64,000 bases of DNA from JBCBDX01 sp039815825 (lineage in GTDB: Bacteria > Pseudomonadota > Alphaproteobacteria > Rhizobiales > Rhizobiaceae): assembly GCA_039815825.1 (NCBI GenBank), contig JBCBYO010000004.1, positions 1 to 64,000 on the forward strand, given 5' to 3'. Shown here one piece after another: positions 8,355 to 16,639 of this stretch (the first letter of the stretch is position 1; each line of letters begins with the position of its first letter). The position numbers and the translations under genes were made by a program. A model generated the notes under the pieces. The model made no database searches, had not been told where the DNA came from, and saw nothing but the letters and a program-made list of their open reading frames with translations.

Positions 8355-9578
8355 ATGTATGATCTTGCTGCTGGTGTGGAATGGATTGAATTTGCGGTGC
8401 GTTGGACACACGTCATCACCGCGATGGCTTGGATAGGCTCGTCGTTTTACTTTATCGCGCTTGACCTTGGCTTGAACCGCAACATTCCCGGTCCTGCTGA
8501 TGGTGAAGAGTGGGAAGTCCATGGCGGAGGCTTCTACCATGTACAAAAATATATGGTCGCGCCGCCGAACATGCCTGAAGAGCTGACATGGCATAAGTGG
8601 CAAAGCTACACGACCTGGCTGTCCGGTTTCGCACTGCTCGTCTTGGTTTATTATCTGGGTGCTGATCTCTATCTTGTTGACCCGAACATAGCCGATATTT
8701 CGACGTGGGCAGCGATTGCGATTTCACTGGCTTCGATCGGCTTTGGTTGGATCGCTTATGATTTTCTCTGTAAGTCCAAACTGGGTGAGACGCCGACCGT
8801 CTTGATGGTTCTGTTATTTGTCCTGCTCACGGTGATGGCATGGGGCTATACGCAGGTGTTTTCTGGGCGTGCCGCACTTTTACATCTGGGCGCGTTTACG
8901 GCGACGATCATGAGCGCGAACGTCTTTATGATCATCATTCCGAACCAGAAGATAGTGGTGGGCGATCTCAAGGCTGGGCGCACACCGGATGCCAAATATG
9001 GCAAGATCGCCAAGCTGCGTTCAACCCATAATAACTATCTGACGTTGCCGGTTATTTTCCTGATGCTGTCCAACCATTATCCGCTGGCTTTTGCGAGCGA
9101 CTATAATTGGCTCATTGCGTCGCTGGTGTTTTTGATGGGCGTCACCATTCGTCACTATTTCAATACAATGCACGCCAAGAAGGGTCGGCCCAATTGGACA
9201 TGGCTCGCGACGACGATAATCTTCATAGTCATTATCGCGCTTTCCACCGCGCCGCTTTACTCAGATGATCCGGAGTTCCGTGAAGAAGCGAAAGCGACGC
9301 CGCATCAGGAACGCATTATGGCGTCGGCGAACTTCCAAGAAGTGTCGGACATCGTGCTCGGGCGCTGCGCCATGTGCCACGCCCAAGAACCGGTATGGGA
9401 TGGCATTTTGTGGCCACCTAAAGGCGTACGGCTGGAGACCCCCGCCGACGTGGCAGCGCACGCTCGTGCTATCTACGTCCAATCGGCCGTTACGCATGCG
9501 ATGCCACCCGCCAATGTTTCCTACATGGAAGACGAGGAGCGCCGCATATTGCGGAATTGGTATCGCAGTTTGAATTAG
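8355..9578 (+). CDS. puuD: Membrane urate hydroxylase PuuD with C-terminal cytochrome c
   Basis: 407-residue integral-membrane urate oxidase of the PuuD type. The first 300 residues contain about eight hydrophobic helices, starting with VRWTHVITAMAWIGSSFYFIA. The C-terminal 100 residues are a c-type cytochrome domain with one haem site (CAMCH, in LGRCAMCHAQEP) and a distal AMPPANVSYM segment that supplies a likely axial Met. PuuD turns urate into 5-hydroxyisourate and passes electrons to the respiratory chain instead of making H2O2. Neighbours uraH and puuE-uraD are the next steps. The stop overlaps the convergent ackA by 4 bases. Confidence 0.93.
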   Translation: MYDLAAGVEWIEFAVRWTHVITAMAWIGSSFYFIALDLGLNRNIPGPADGEEWEVHGGGFYHVQKYMVAPPNMPEELTWHKWQSYTTWLSGFALLVLVYYLGADLYLVDPNIADISTWAAIAISLASIGFGWIAYDFLCKSKLGETPTVLMVLLFVLLTVMAWGYTQVFSGRAALLHLGAFTATIMSANVFMIIIPNQKIVVGDLKAGRTPDAKYGKIAKLRSTHNNYLTLPVIFLMLSNHYPLAFASDYNWLIASLVFLMGVTIRHYFNTMHAKKGRPNWTWLATTIIFIVIIALSTAPLYSDDPEFREEAKATPHQERIMASANFQEVSDIVLGRCAMCHAQEPVWDGILWPPKGVRLETPADVAAHARAIYVQSAVTHAMPPANVSYMEDEERRILRNWYRSLN

Positions 9579-10735
9579 AGGTGGTCTTTCACCGCGCGCG
9601 CGATAACGACTTCTTCGTCTGTGGGTATCACCATCACGCGCACCTTATTCGTACCGATTTCGCGCGCGTTGTCAGCGTTTGAAACCTTGTCGATGTAAAT
9701 GCCCAACCATTCCATACCGTTGCAAACTTTTCGGCGCACATGCGAAGAATTTTCGCCAATGCCGCCGCAAAAGATGAGCCCATCGAGGCCGCCGAGCACC
9801 GCGCTCATACCGCCGATCTCTCGCCGGATGCGGAAGACGAAATAGTCAATCGCTTGCTTTGCGGCTGGATCATCTGAAGCTTCCAAATCACGCATATCGT
9901 TGGAAATGCCGGACAAGCCCTTCAGGCCACTTTCTTTATAAAGGAGGGTCTCGATCTGCCGCGCATCCATTCCCTTATCCATAAGATAAAGCAGAACGCC
10001 GGGATCAAGTTGGCCGCACCGCGTTCCCATCGGTAGGCCATCAAGGGCGGAAAACCCCATAGTCGAGCCCACGGATCTCCCATTGCGGATGGCGCACATA
10101 GAAGCGCCGTTGCCCAGATGGCAAATGATGACGCGACCGGCTGCAAGTTCGGGTTCGGCTTCGCCTAGATGGCCCGAAATATAGTCGTAGGACAGTCCGT
10201 GAAATCCGTAGCGCCTCACACCCTCATCATAATATTGGCGTGGCAGTGCGAAGGTGTCGTTCACCCAGGGGTGCGTGCGATGAAACGCAGTATCGAAACA
10301 GCCGATTTGAACGACACCCGGAAAGGCTTTTGCGGCGGCCCGCACGCCAGCCAAATTATGCGGCTGGTGCAGCGGCGCGAGCGGTTCCAACTCTGTCAGC
10401 TCGGTCAGCGCCGCTTCATCAAGCACGGCCGGTTTTTCATGGCTGATACCGCCATGAACCACACGGTGGCCCACCCCAACGACCTTGCGATCGCCAAATA
10501 ATAGGTTGGCGTGGCGCAAAATATCGGCGAAAGCGCCAGCGTGATCGTTTGCGGCTATGTCTTCCCTTAATGTTTGGCCGGTGCCGAGCTCTTCGATATT
10601 CAAACTTGTTTGCCGGTTTGGCCCTAACGAATCGACGTTTCCGGACACCAATTCGCGCAAATTTTCCACGTCATAGACTGAGAATTTGATCGACGAAGAA
10701 CCAGCGTTGACGGTGAGAAGGGCTTGGTTCGACAT
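9575..10735 (-). CDS. ackA: Acetate kinase
   Basis: 386-residue acetate kinase of the ASKHA fold, interconverting acetyl phosphate plus ADP and acetate plus ATP. Signature 1 is at the N-terminus (LTVNAGSSSIKFSVYD), signature 2 in the VGHRVVHGG region, the nucleotide site in HLGNGASMCAI, and the GTRCGQLDPG loop is present. It lies 6 bases downstream of the MaoC-Pta fusion gene on the same strand, a usual pairing. In heterotrophic alphaproteobacteria such pairs can serve acetate or acyl-phosphate overflow, or sulfoacetaldehyde/taurine carbon recovery; no xsc gene is visible here. Confidence 0.95.
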   Translation of the reverse strand: MSNQALLTVNAGSSSIKFSVYDVENLRELVSGNVDSLGPNRQTSLNIEELGTGQTLREDIAANDHAGAFADILRHANLLFGDRKVVGVGHRVVHGGISHEKPAVLDEAALTELTELEPLAPLHQPHNLAGVRAAAKAFPGVVQIGCFDTAFHRTHPWVNDTFALPRQYYDEGVRRYGFHGLSYDYISGHLGEAEPELAAGRVIICHLGNGASMCAIRNGRSVGSTMGFSALDGLPMGTRCGQLDPGVLLYLMDKGMDARQIETLLYKESGLKGLSGISNDMRDLEASDDPAAKQAIDYFVFRIRREIGGMSAVLGGLDGLIFCGGIGENSSHVRRKVCNGMEWLGIYIDKVSNADNAREIGTNKVRVMVIPTDEEVVIARAVKDHL

Positions 10736-10741
10736 GTCTGC

Positions 10742-12145
10742 TCAATGTCCGTTATGGCTTTCACCGCTGACCTGCCAATGATGATAAAGCGCGGCCACCG
10801 CACAAGAAGCGAGGCGGGCTTTGTCATCATCGGCGCGGCTGGTCAGGATCACCGGCACCTTCGCACCCAGAACAATGCCGCCGGTTTCCGCATGGGCCAA
10901 GAATGTCAGTTGTTTGGCGATCATGTTGCCGCTCTCAAGGTTGGGCGCAACCAGGATGTCAGCGTGGCCTGCCACCAATGATTGAATGCCCTTTGTCGCT
11001 GCAGCTTCGGCACTGACCGCATTGTCCATGGCGAGAGGGCCATCAACAATCCCGCCTTTGATTTGGCCCCGATCGGCCATTTTGGAGAGCGCTGCGGCTT
11101 CGATGGTCGATGGAATGTTGGCGTTTACCGTTTCGACGGCCGACAGGATGCCAACCTTGGGTGTTTCGACACCCAGTGAAATGGCCAAATCAATGGCGTT
11201 TTGGGTGATGTCCACTTTGGTCCGTAAATCGGGTGTGATGTTGATCGCGGCATCGGTGATCATCAACAGGTGTGACAGACCCGGTACGTCCATCACGAAC
11301 ACATGGCTTAAGCGACGGCGTGTGCGCAGGCCGCCGTCTTTCTTGACGACATGTTTCAGCAAAACTTCGGTGTGCAGATGACCTTTCATCACCGCGCCAG
11401 CCTTGCCTTCGTGCACCATTTTCACACCCGCCGATGCGGCGTCGGAATGGTCGATGATGTCATGTATTTCATAGCCGGAAAGGTCCGCACCAATCTCGTC
11501 GGCTGCCGAAATGATCTTCGATTTATTGCCGATTAGGATCGGTCGAATGAGTGTATGTTCATGGGCTAAAAGGGCGCCGCCCAGCGACTTTGGCTCATCG
11601 GGGCAGATCACAGCAGTGGGTAGCGCATCGAGTGGCTCAGCCAAATCGAGTATGCGATCGAAATGGACGTGGCGTTGAACTGTGAGCCCCGGCAAATCGC
11701 CGGCATGATAGCGGACGGTTCGATCAGGTGCGATGACGCGTGCGGTGCCGGTTACGATATCGGTGCCGTCGGCCTTGGAGACTGTTGTGCTTAATATGAC
11801 TTCTCTACCGGGTTTTTTCTCCAGCACTTCAACGCTAATGGTCAATTCATCACCGGCGCCGGCGCGTCCGTTGAACTGGCAGTCCTGGCTTAGATATATC
11901 GTTCCGGGTCCTGGCAGTTGATTGCCGATAACTGCCGAAACAAGTGACGCTACCCACATGGATGGTGCAAGTGGCGTGTCTGGGCTGCCGTCACCATCAT
12001 GGTCGCTACCGGGAAGGTGTACCGGGTTTTTGTTTCCCGATGCGGACGCAAATACGAAAAGGTCCTCGGCGCGGCACAGGCGTTTGGTCGAGGCCGTCAT
12101 GCCCAGCGTAATTTCATCGTAAGTCGTTGAGATATAGTCCGCCAT
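10742..12145 (-). CDS. MaoC-like hydratase / phosphate acetyl(butyryl)transferase fusion
   Basis: About 467 residues in two parts. Residues 1-150 are a MaoC/hot-dog hydratase-like domain: ITLGMTASTKRLCRAEDLFVFASASGNKNPVHL, then APSMWVASLVSAVIGNQLPGPGTIYLSQDCQF. The rest is a phosphotransacylase (PTA/PTB) domain ending in GAKVPVILTSRADD. Annotated relatives are called bifunctional enoyl-CoA hydratase/phosphate acetyltransferase. The Pta half would exchange CoA for phosphate on acetyl- or short acyl-CoA, feeding AckA 6 bases downstream. The role of the MaoC half is not known. I start at ATG 12145 (MADYISTTYDE); the reading frame stays open to 12280, but that extension is cysteine-rich and atypical. 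Confidence 0.88.
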   Translation of the reverse strand: MADYISTTYDEITLGMTASTKRLCRAEDLFVFASASGNKNPVHLPGSDHDGDGSPDTPLAPSMWVASLVSAVIGNQLPGPGTIYLSQDCQFNGRAGAGDELTISVEVLEKKPGREVILSTTVSKADGTDIVTGTARVIAPDRTVRYHAGDLPGLTVQRHVHFDRILDLAEPLDALPTAVICPDEPKSLGGALLAHEHTLIRPILIGNKSKIISAADEIGADLSGYEIHDIIDHSDAASAGVKMVHEGKAGAVMKGHLHTEVLLKHVVKKDGGLRTRRRLSHVFVMDVPGLSHLLMITDAAINITPDLRTKVDITQNAIDLAISLGVETPKVGILSAVETVNANIPSTIEAAALSKMADRGQIKGGIVDGPLAMDNAVSAEAAATKGIQSLVAGHADILVAPNLESGNMIAKQLTFLAHAETGGIVLGAKVPVILTSRADDDKARLASCAVAALYHHWQVSGESHNGH

Positions 12146-12278
12146 GACCGCGCCTTTTTTCGGAATCGCCAAGATCCCTTGTAGTCCACTTTGTTGTAAC
12201 GCGACATTGTGACAGTCGCATACCGTAGGTTCGTCAATGACATTGCATTTTTTGTCATTGGCACGCACAACTTCACCC

Positions 12279-13604
12279 ATGCGCTACATGATTTACAGCT
12301 CAATTTTTTTGCTAACTGTTTCAACAGCTTCGGCCAACGGTCTACCCAAACCGTTGACGGACGAGGATTTTCCGGCCGTCAACATGGCAGAGGTTGAACT
12401 TGGGCGCCAATTGTTCTGGGACCCTATTTTGTCGGGCAACCGCAATATCTCTTGCGGGACTTGTCATCATCCAAAACATGGGTCGGGCGATGGGGTTGCC
12501 CTGTCGCTTGGCGAGGGCGGCAAGGGCGTTGGGCCGCAACGCGTTGCCAACCCTGAAAACCTGCCAGAACAGCATATCCCACGCAACGCTCCGGCGATTT
12601 GGAATCTTGGCGCGAAACAATGGTCAGTTCTTTTCCATGATGGGCGCATTGAGGTAGATGAAACGCGTGTCGGCGGTTTGCGTACGCCACTTGAAGACGA
12701 AATGGTTGCTGGTTTCCGCGATTTGTTATCTGCGCAGACCATGTTCCCGGTGCTCAGCCAAGATGAAATGGCCGGGCAGTATGGCGAAAATGACGTGTCG
12801 CGCGCGGTGCGCCTCGGTGTTCTTACAGGCGAGGGTGGCGCTTGGGATGTCATCGCTGACAGGGTGGCGGCTATAGATGCATATGGCGAACAATTCGATG
12901 CGGTTTACCCCAATATCGCCGATGGTGAACCCATACAGTTTACCGATATATCGAATGCCATTTCTGCTTTTGTAGCATTTGAATTCCGCTCCGATGACAG
13001 TGCTTTTGACGCTTATCTTCGCGGTAGTAAGACGCTTTCGGCTCAAGCGGTCGAAGGTATGCAATTGTTTTATGGTGAGGCCGGGTGTGCCGCCTGTCAT
13101 AGCGGCCAATTGCTTACGGACTTTGATTTTCATGCCATGGGCGATTTGCAGATCGGACCGGGGAAGGGGGCCCGATTTGAAAGTCACAGCCGAGATATTG
13201 GGCGGGCGCGCGTGACGAACAAGGATGCGGATCTGTACAAATTTCGTACCCCGAGCTTGCGCAATGTGGCGCTCAACGCACCTTATGGACACGCCGGTGT
13301 CATCAACGATCTTACGGCCTATTTAAAACATCACACAGCGCCGCGTGCTGGATGGGCGGCATTTTCCCGTGACGCAGTAGAAATGCCCGACTTGCCGGGT
13401 AAGCCTGTTTTCTCAATCGCTGAGGACGCCGGCGAAGTTGATGCTATTCTGGCTGCGGTTGAATTTGAAGATCGGAACCTGCCGGATGCGCAGATCGACG
13501 CGTTGGCGGCTTTTTTGGAAAGCCTTACGGGTGAGGCTGCGCTTAGGGGAGGGCGCTTAGGCATTCCAGACAGTGTGCCAAGCGGCTTGCCGGTGGATCG
13601 TTGA
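12279..13604 (+). CDS. Di-haem cytochrome c peroxidase / MauG-family protein
   Basis: About 441 residues with a Sec signal peptide (MRYMIYSSIFLLTVSTASA) and two c-type haem sites: CGTCH at residues 59-63 and CAACH near residue 285 (GEAGCAACHSGQ). This is the CcpA/MauG architecture, a periplasmic enzyme that reduces H2O2 or oxidises a partner protein. Family segments include VELGRQLFWDPILSGNRNISCGTCHHP and KFRTPSLRNVALNAPYGHAG. The start is uncertain: ATG 12279 gives a clean signal peptide, ATG 12288 a shorter one, and ATG 12237 a longer leader; none has a strong ribosome site. It ends 3 bases from the end of the convergent FG-GAP gene, a possible functional partner. Confidence 0.87.
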   Translation: MRYMIYSSIFLLTVSTASANGLPKPLTDEDFPAVNMAEVELGRQLFWDPILSGNRNISCGTCHHPKHGSGDGVALSLGEGGKGVGPQRVANPENLPEQHIPRNAPAIWNLGAKQWSVLFHDGRIEVDETRVGGLRTPLEDEMVAGFRDLLSAQTMFPVLSQDEMAGQYGENDVSRAVRLGVLTGEGGAWDVIADRVAAIDAYGEQFDAVYPNIADGEPIQFTDISNAISAFVAFEFRSDDSAFDAYLRGSKTLSAQAVEGMQLFYGEAGCAACHSGQLLTDFDFHAMGDLQIGPGKGARFESHSRDIGRARVTNKDADLYKFRTPSLRNVALNAPYGHAGVINDLTAYLKHHTAPRAGWAAFSRDAVEMPDLPGKPVFSIAEDAGEVDAILAAVEFEDRNLPDAQIDALAAFLESLTGEAALRGGRLGIPDSVPSGLPVDR

Positions 13605-13607
13605 GCG

Positions 13608-15176
13608 TCACATAACGGGTTGGCAAGCCAGTTGCTGGCTTTGAAATGAAAACTGGCAATGTGTATTTGCGGGCGCTTGCTCCCAATCTGATATGCTAGC
13701 CCCGTCTGGCGCAATAAAGCGGACTTCTGCTTGCGTGCTGCCACCAAGACCGAAATGCTGTTCCAGCAACTGACCGCCTGCATGACCGCCTCCAATAGTG
13801 ACTTCGCGGGTCATAACCCCACGATTGGTGCGGACTTCAATAAATGCGCCGATGGCGTCAACGTTATCATCGTTACCGCTCAAGCTTATCGTCAGCCAAT
13901 TGCCGGTGTTTGTCGTCGCGTTTTGATATAGCTCCAACGGCGCGCGTCTGTTGACCACGATCAGGTCAAGCAGGCCGTCGCGATTGAAGTCTGCCAATGC
14001 GGCGCCACGGGAGCGATCGGTCGTCGCGATTCCAGCACTGATCGCAGTTTCAACAAATGTCCCGTCGGCTTGTTGCTGGAGTAGGTTGTTGGGGTCTTTT
14101 ATAGCGTTTGACGGCATTTGGTCGACATTTCCTTTGGCAATAAACAAGTCAGCCAAGCCGTCATTGTTTACGTCGCCGAATTGAGCGTGCCAACCGGTGG
14201 AGGGCCTGCCGTCGTCACCCGAAAACGGTTTCTGTGCGTAGGTGCCAATGCTGTAGGGCGCGTTTTCAAAGCCATCTTCGGTTGCGATTTGCAGTAGCTG
14301 ATCGCCCATGGAAGTTGACATGACCTCCGCGCGCCCGTCACCGGTGATGTCCTGCGCGGCGATGCCCATCCCCCACAATGAGACGGTCGGCCAACCATCA
14401 TCGGGTCCCAGAAATTCCAAATTGTCCAGGCGCAGTTTTTGCTCTGCGCCGCCTCGCACATAATAGTGTCGGTCGTTGGAAATCCGCAGCTCTTTGCGAC
14501 CAGTGCGCAATTCATCGGCGATCAATGCCGACAGCGCGCAAAAACCCGGCTCGATGCGGATGGGTCTTTCAAACCTGGTGCCATTTGGCCGGTGAAGTTC
14601 ATTGGTATCGCAGGCTTCGAAAGGGCCTTCAGGATCGTTCCTGTCGACGTAATTTCCGACAAACAGGGTCGGCCAGGTTTGACCCTTTTCCCAAGTGGCG
14701 GAAAAACTTGTCGACCATGCGTCGCCGCCATCAAAGCCCCATAGCTCATTGGCGTTTTCAAACCTGCAGTCTCCTAGACCGCGAAGAGCGATGTTCTGGC
14801 CAACACGCAGGACGATCAAGTCTTCATGTTCATCACCATCTACGTTGATTGGGTAGGCGCCGGTAACGTCGCTGAAAGTTGGTGCGCCGTTGCCCAACTC
14901 AAAGCGTAGGGTGCCACTTGGTTCGGTTTGGTTGACAAACAAGCGGGCCGGGTTTGTGCCGCCTGCTACGTAAAAGTCGGGCATCGCGTCATCATTGCAA
15001 TCAAAAACCGCCACGCCGCCGCCGACGAAATGCTCCCATCCCCCGGCATAGATATGTTCGACCGGAAGTGATGCTGAGACGTTGTCAAAGCGGGGTGGCG
15101 CGGTGTCGGCGCGAGCGCTCGTTGCACATATTGCAACCACCATAGCGGCCATAAAAAATGTTGAACGGCCCATCAT
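13608..15176 (-). CDS. Secreted FG-GAP/VCBS repeat protein with ASPIC/UnbV-type C-terminus (CRTAC1-like)
   Basis: 522 residues. A signal peptide (MMGRSTFFMAAMVVAICATSARA) is followed by several FG-GAP beta-propeller blades with Ca-binding DxDxDG-like loops: VFDCNDDAMPDFYVAGG, NVDGDEHEDLIVL, DITGDGRAEVMST, GDVNNDGLADLFIAKG and ADFNRDGLLDLIVV. The C-terminus (NWLTISLSGNDDNVDAIGAFIEVRTNRG, then GGHAGGQLLEQHFGLG) matches ASPIC/UnbV domains. It is probably periplasmic or secreted; function unknown. ATG 15176 overlaps the ROK regulator stop as ATGA, so it is translated as a coupled pair with the regulator. It converges on a MauG-like peroxidase, and MauG-type enzymes and ASPIC/UnbV proteins do co-occur elsewhere. 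Confidence 0.82.
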   Translation of the reverse strand: MMGRSTFFMAAMVVAICATSARADTAPPRFDNVSASLPVEHIYAGGWEHFVGGGVAVFDCNDDAMPDFYVAGGTNPARLFVNQTEPSGTLRFELGNGAPTFSDVTGAYPINVDGDEHEDLIVLRVGQNIALRGLGDCRFENANELWGFDGGDAWSTSFSATWEKGQTWPTLFVGNYVDRNDPEGPFEACDTNELHRPNGTRFERPIRIEPGFCALSALIADELRTGRKELRISNDRHYYVRGGAEQKLRLDNLEFLGPDDGWPTVSLWGMGIAAQDITGDGRAEVMSTSMGDQLLQIATEDGFENAPYSIGTYAQKPFSGDDGRPSTGWHAQFGDVNNDGLADLFIAKGNVDQMPSNAIKDPNNLLQQQADGTFVETAISAGIATTDRSRGAALADFNRDGLLDLIVVNRRAPLELYQNATTNTGNWLTISLSGNDDNVDAIGAFIEVRTNRGVMTREVTIGGGHAGGQLLEQHFGLGGSTQAEVRFIAPDGASISDWEQAPANTHCQFSFQSQQLACQPVM

Positions 15177-16432
15177 GATTGGAACATGGTATTTGTGACC
15201 GCCGATAGCGCCAAAGCAGCAGCGCCTTGGGCCCATACAAGATCACCCCACTGGTGCGACTGTATCTTGGTCGATTTACTGTGCGCATTGGGTGTCATTG
15301 TCGCCATGTCGGTTAGTACCTCTTCAGCATACAGATAATCGTAGCGAATACGGTCGCCGGAAAGGATGATCAGGCTGGGGTCGAACAGATTAATGACATT
15401 GGCCAGGCCGACCGCCAAATAGCGCCCGGCTCGGTGGAAGATCGCTCTTGCCGCCTCATTGCCGGACTTGGCTTGCGTGAAAAGCGTCTCCATCATCTCA
15501 CTGATATCGCCGGAGTTAGGCATATCAAGCGCGGTCGATGCCTCGCGCACCAACGCGTAGTCGGCCACATAGGCTTCCAGGCAGCCGCGTTGACCGCAGC
15601 GGCAAAGAGCGCCATCGAGCTGCACTTTTGTATGTCCCAACTCCATGCCCATCCCGCGTGCGCCACGATAAAGCTGGTTGTCGATCACCAAACCCATGCC
15701 GATACCATGCTCAATGGTTACAACGGCAAAGTCTCGCATGGCGCGGCCAGCGCCAAACCATAGTTCTGCAAGCGTCAGAAGATTAGCATCATTGTCGACC
15801 TCGACCGGCGTGCCCAAGCGTTCCTGAAGGATATCGCGGATCGGTATGTTGTTTCCGGCCAGCAGTGGAGACCAATCAGCAATACCGGTGTGGTGGTCAA
15901 CAAAACCCGGGAGGCCGACGCCGATCAAATCAATTTGATTTTTCGAAAGCTTCGCCTCATGCAGCGACTGTTCCATTAGTTCAACAACAAAATCGCAAAT
16001 TGCTTCCGCGCTGTGGCGCACGGTCGAACATGGCAGAATCACTTCAGCGCGGATGTTCCCGGCCATGTCCATGATGACGGCGGAATGGTAGGGTGTGCTA
16101 AGCTTGATGCCTACAACAAAATGGCTCTCCGCATTGACGCGCAGAGAAACCGGGGGGCGTCCACGCCCGCTTTCGCCGTCACGATCGGTTTCTTCAACCT
16201 CACGCACCAGCTCGGAAGCTATCAGTTCCGCGGTTACGGTTGTCACCGATCCTGCGCTGACGCCAACCTGCTTTGAAATATCGACCCGCGCTACCTGCCC
16301 TTGCGCGCGAATAGCTTCATAGATCTGCTGCTTGGTGGTCGCCGCGCGAAGGTCATTGATCGCATTTAGCGGACCACAGCCTTCTATGTTCTTTGCCCCG
16401 GCTTCGTTTGGGGTTCCGGTTAAGTTCAGCAT
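15173..16432 (-). CDS. ROK-family transcriptional regulator (XylR/NagC type)
   Basis: 419 residues. There is an N-terminal winged helix at about 30-85 (KQQIYEAIRAQGQVARVDISKQVGVSAGSVTTVTAELIASELV) and then a ROK sugar-sensing domain with ATP-binding-like loops (GVGLPGFVDHHTG, VDNDANLLTLAELWFGAG). The zinc-binding ROK signature CRCGQRGCLEAYV is complete. It is divergent from xylF with a 16-base palindrome in the 207-base gap, so it most likely represses the xylFHG-xylB genes until a pentose-derived ligand binds. It also sits in an operon with the FG-GAP gene downstream (4-base overlap), which links that gene to the same regulator. The exact inducer cannot be read from the sequence. Confidence 0.88.
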   Translation of the reverse strand: MLNLTGTPNEAGAKNIEGCGPLNAINDLRAATTKQQIYEAIRAQGQVARVDISKQVGVSAGSVTTVTAELIASELVREVEETDRDGESGRGRPPVSLRVNAESHFVVGIKLSTPYHSAVIMDMAGNIRAEVILPCSTVRHSAEAICDFVVELMEQSLHEAKLSKNQIDLIGVGLPGFVDHHTGIADWSPLLAGNNIPIRDILQERLGTPVEVDNDANLLTLAELWFGAGRAMRDFAVVTIEHGIGMGLVIDNQLYRGARGMGMELGHTKVQLDGALCRCGQRGCLEAYVADYALVREASTALDMPNSGDISEMMETLFTQAKSGNEAARAIFHRAGRYLAVGLANVINLFDPSLIILSGDRIRYDYLYAEEVLTDMATMTPNAHSKSTKIQSHQWGDLVWAQGAAALALSAVTNTMFQS

Positions 16433-16542
16433 TTAATTTAGACGCTAACGAAATAAACCATATTTCCGTTGCGTTGCACCATGAAATGATGCAGCGCACG
16501 CGACTTCCTCCCACCAAAACAATAGATCGAAGCATTTTTTTC

Positions 16543-16558
16543 GTCAAATAAATTTGAC
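16543..16558. promoter_or_regulatory. Candidate ROK operator, perfect 16-base palindrome
   Basis: GTCAAATAAATTTGAC is a perfect inverted repeat (GTCAAAT-AA-ATTTGAC). It overlaps the -35 hexamer of the best xylF promoter, an ideal place for a repressor. AT-rich palindromes of this shape are usual for ROK regulators, and the ROK gene is divergent here. Confidence 0.65.
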
Positions 16559-16582
16559 AACTGAATTTAATCTGCGAGTATT
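16554..16582 (+). promoter_or_regulatory. Predicted xylF promoter
   Basis: TTGACA at 16554-16559, a 17-base spacer, then AGTATT at 16577-16582 as a weak -10. The -35 box lies inside the ROK-type palindrome. The predicted leader then contains a small hairpin, CCCGCA-gagga-TGCGGG at 16595-16611, before the ribosome site AGGGAGGA and the xylF ATG at 16640. Confidence 0.5.
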
Positions 16583-16639
16583 GGGGTAGGCGGTCCCGCA
16601 GAGGATGCGGGGCGTCACGCATAAGGGAGGAACCATTAC

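Noticed and set aside
12146..12280. N-terminal extension of the MaoC-Pta fusion
   Set aside because: Cys-rich and unlike MaoC domains; the domain begins right after ATG 12145.
12726..13292. 188-residue open frame antisense to the MauG-like gene
   Set aside because: Overlaps the second haem site of a real gene and has no features of its own.
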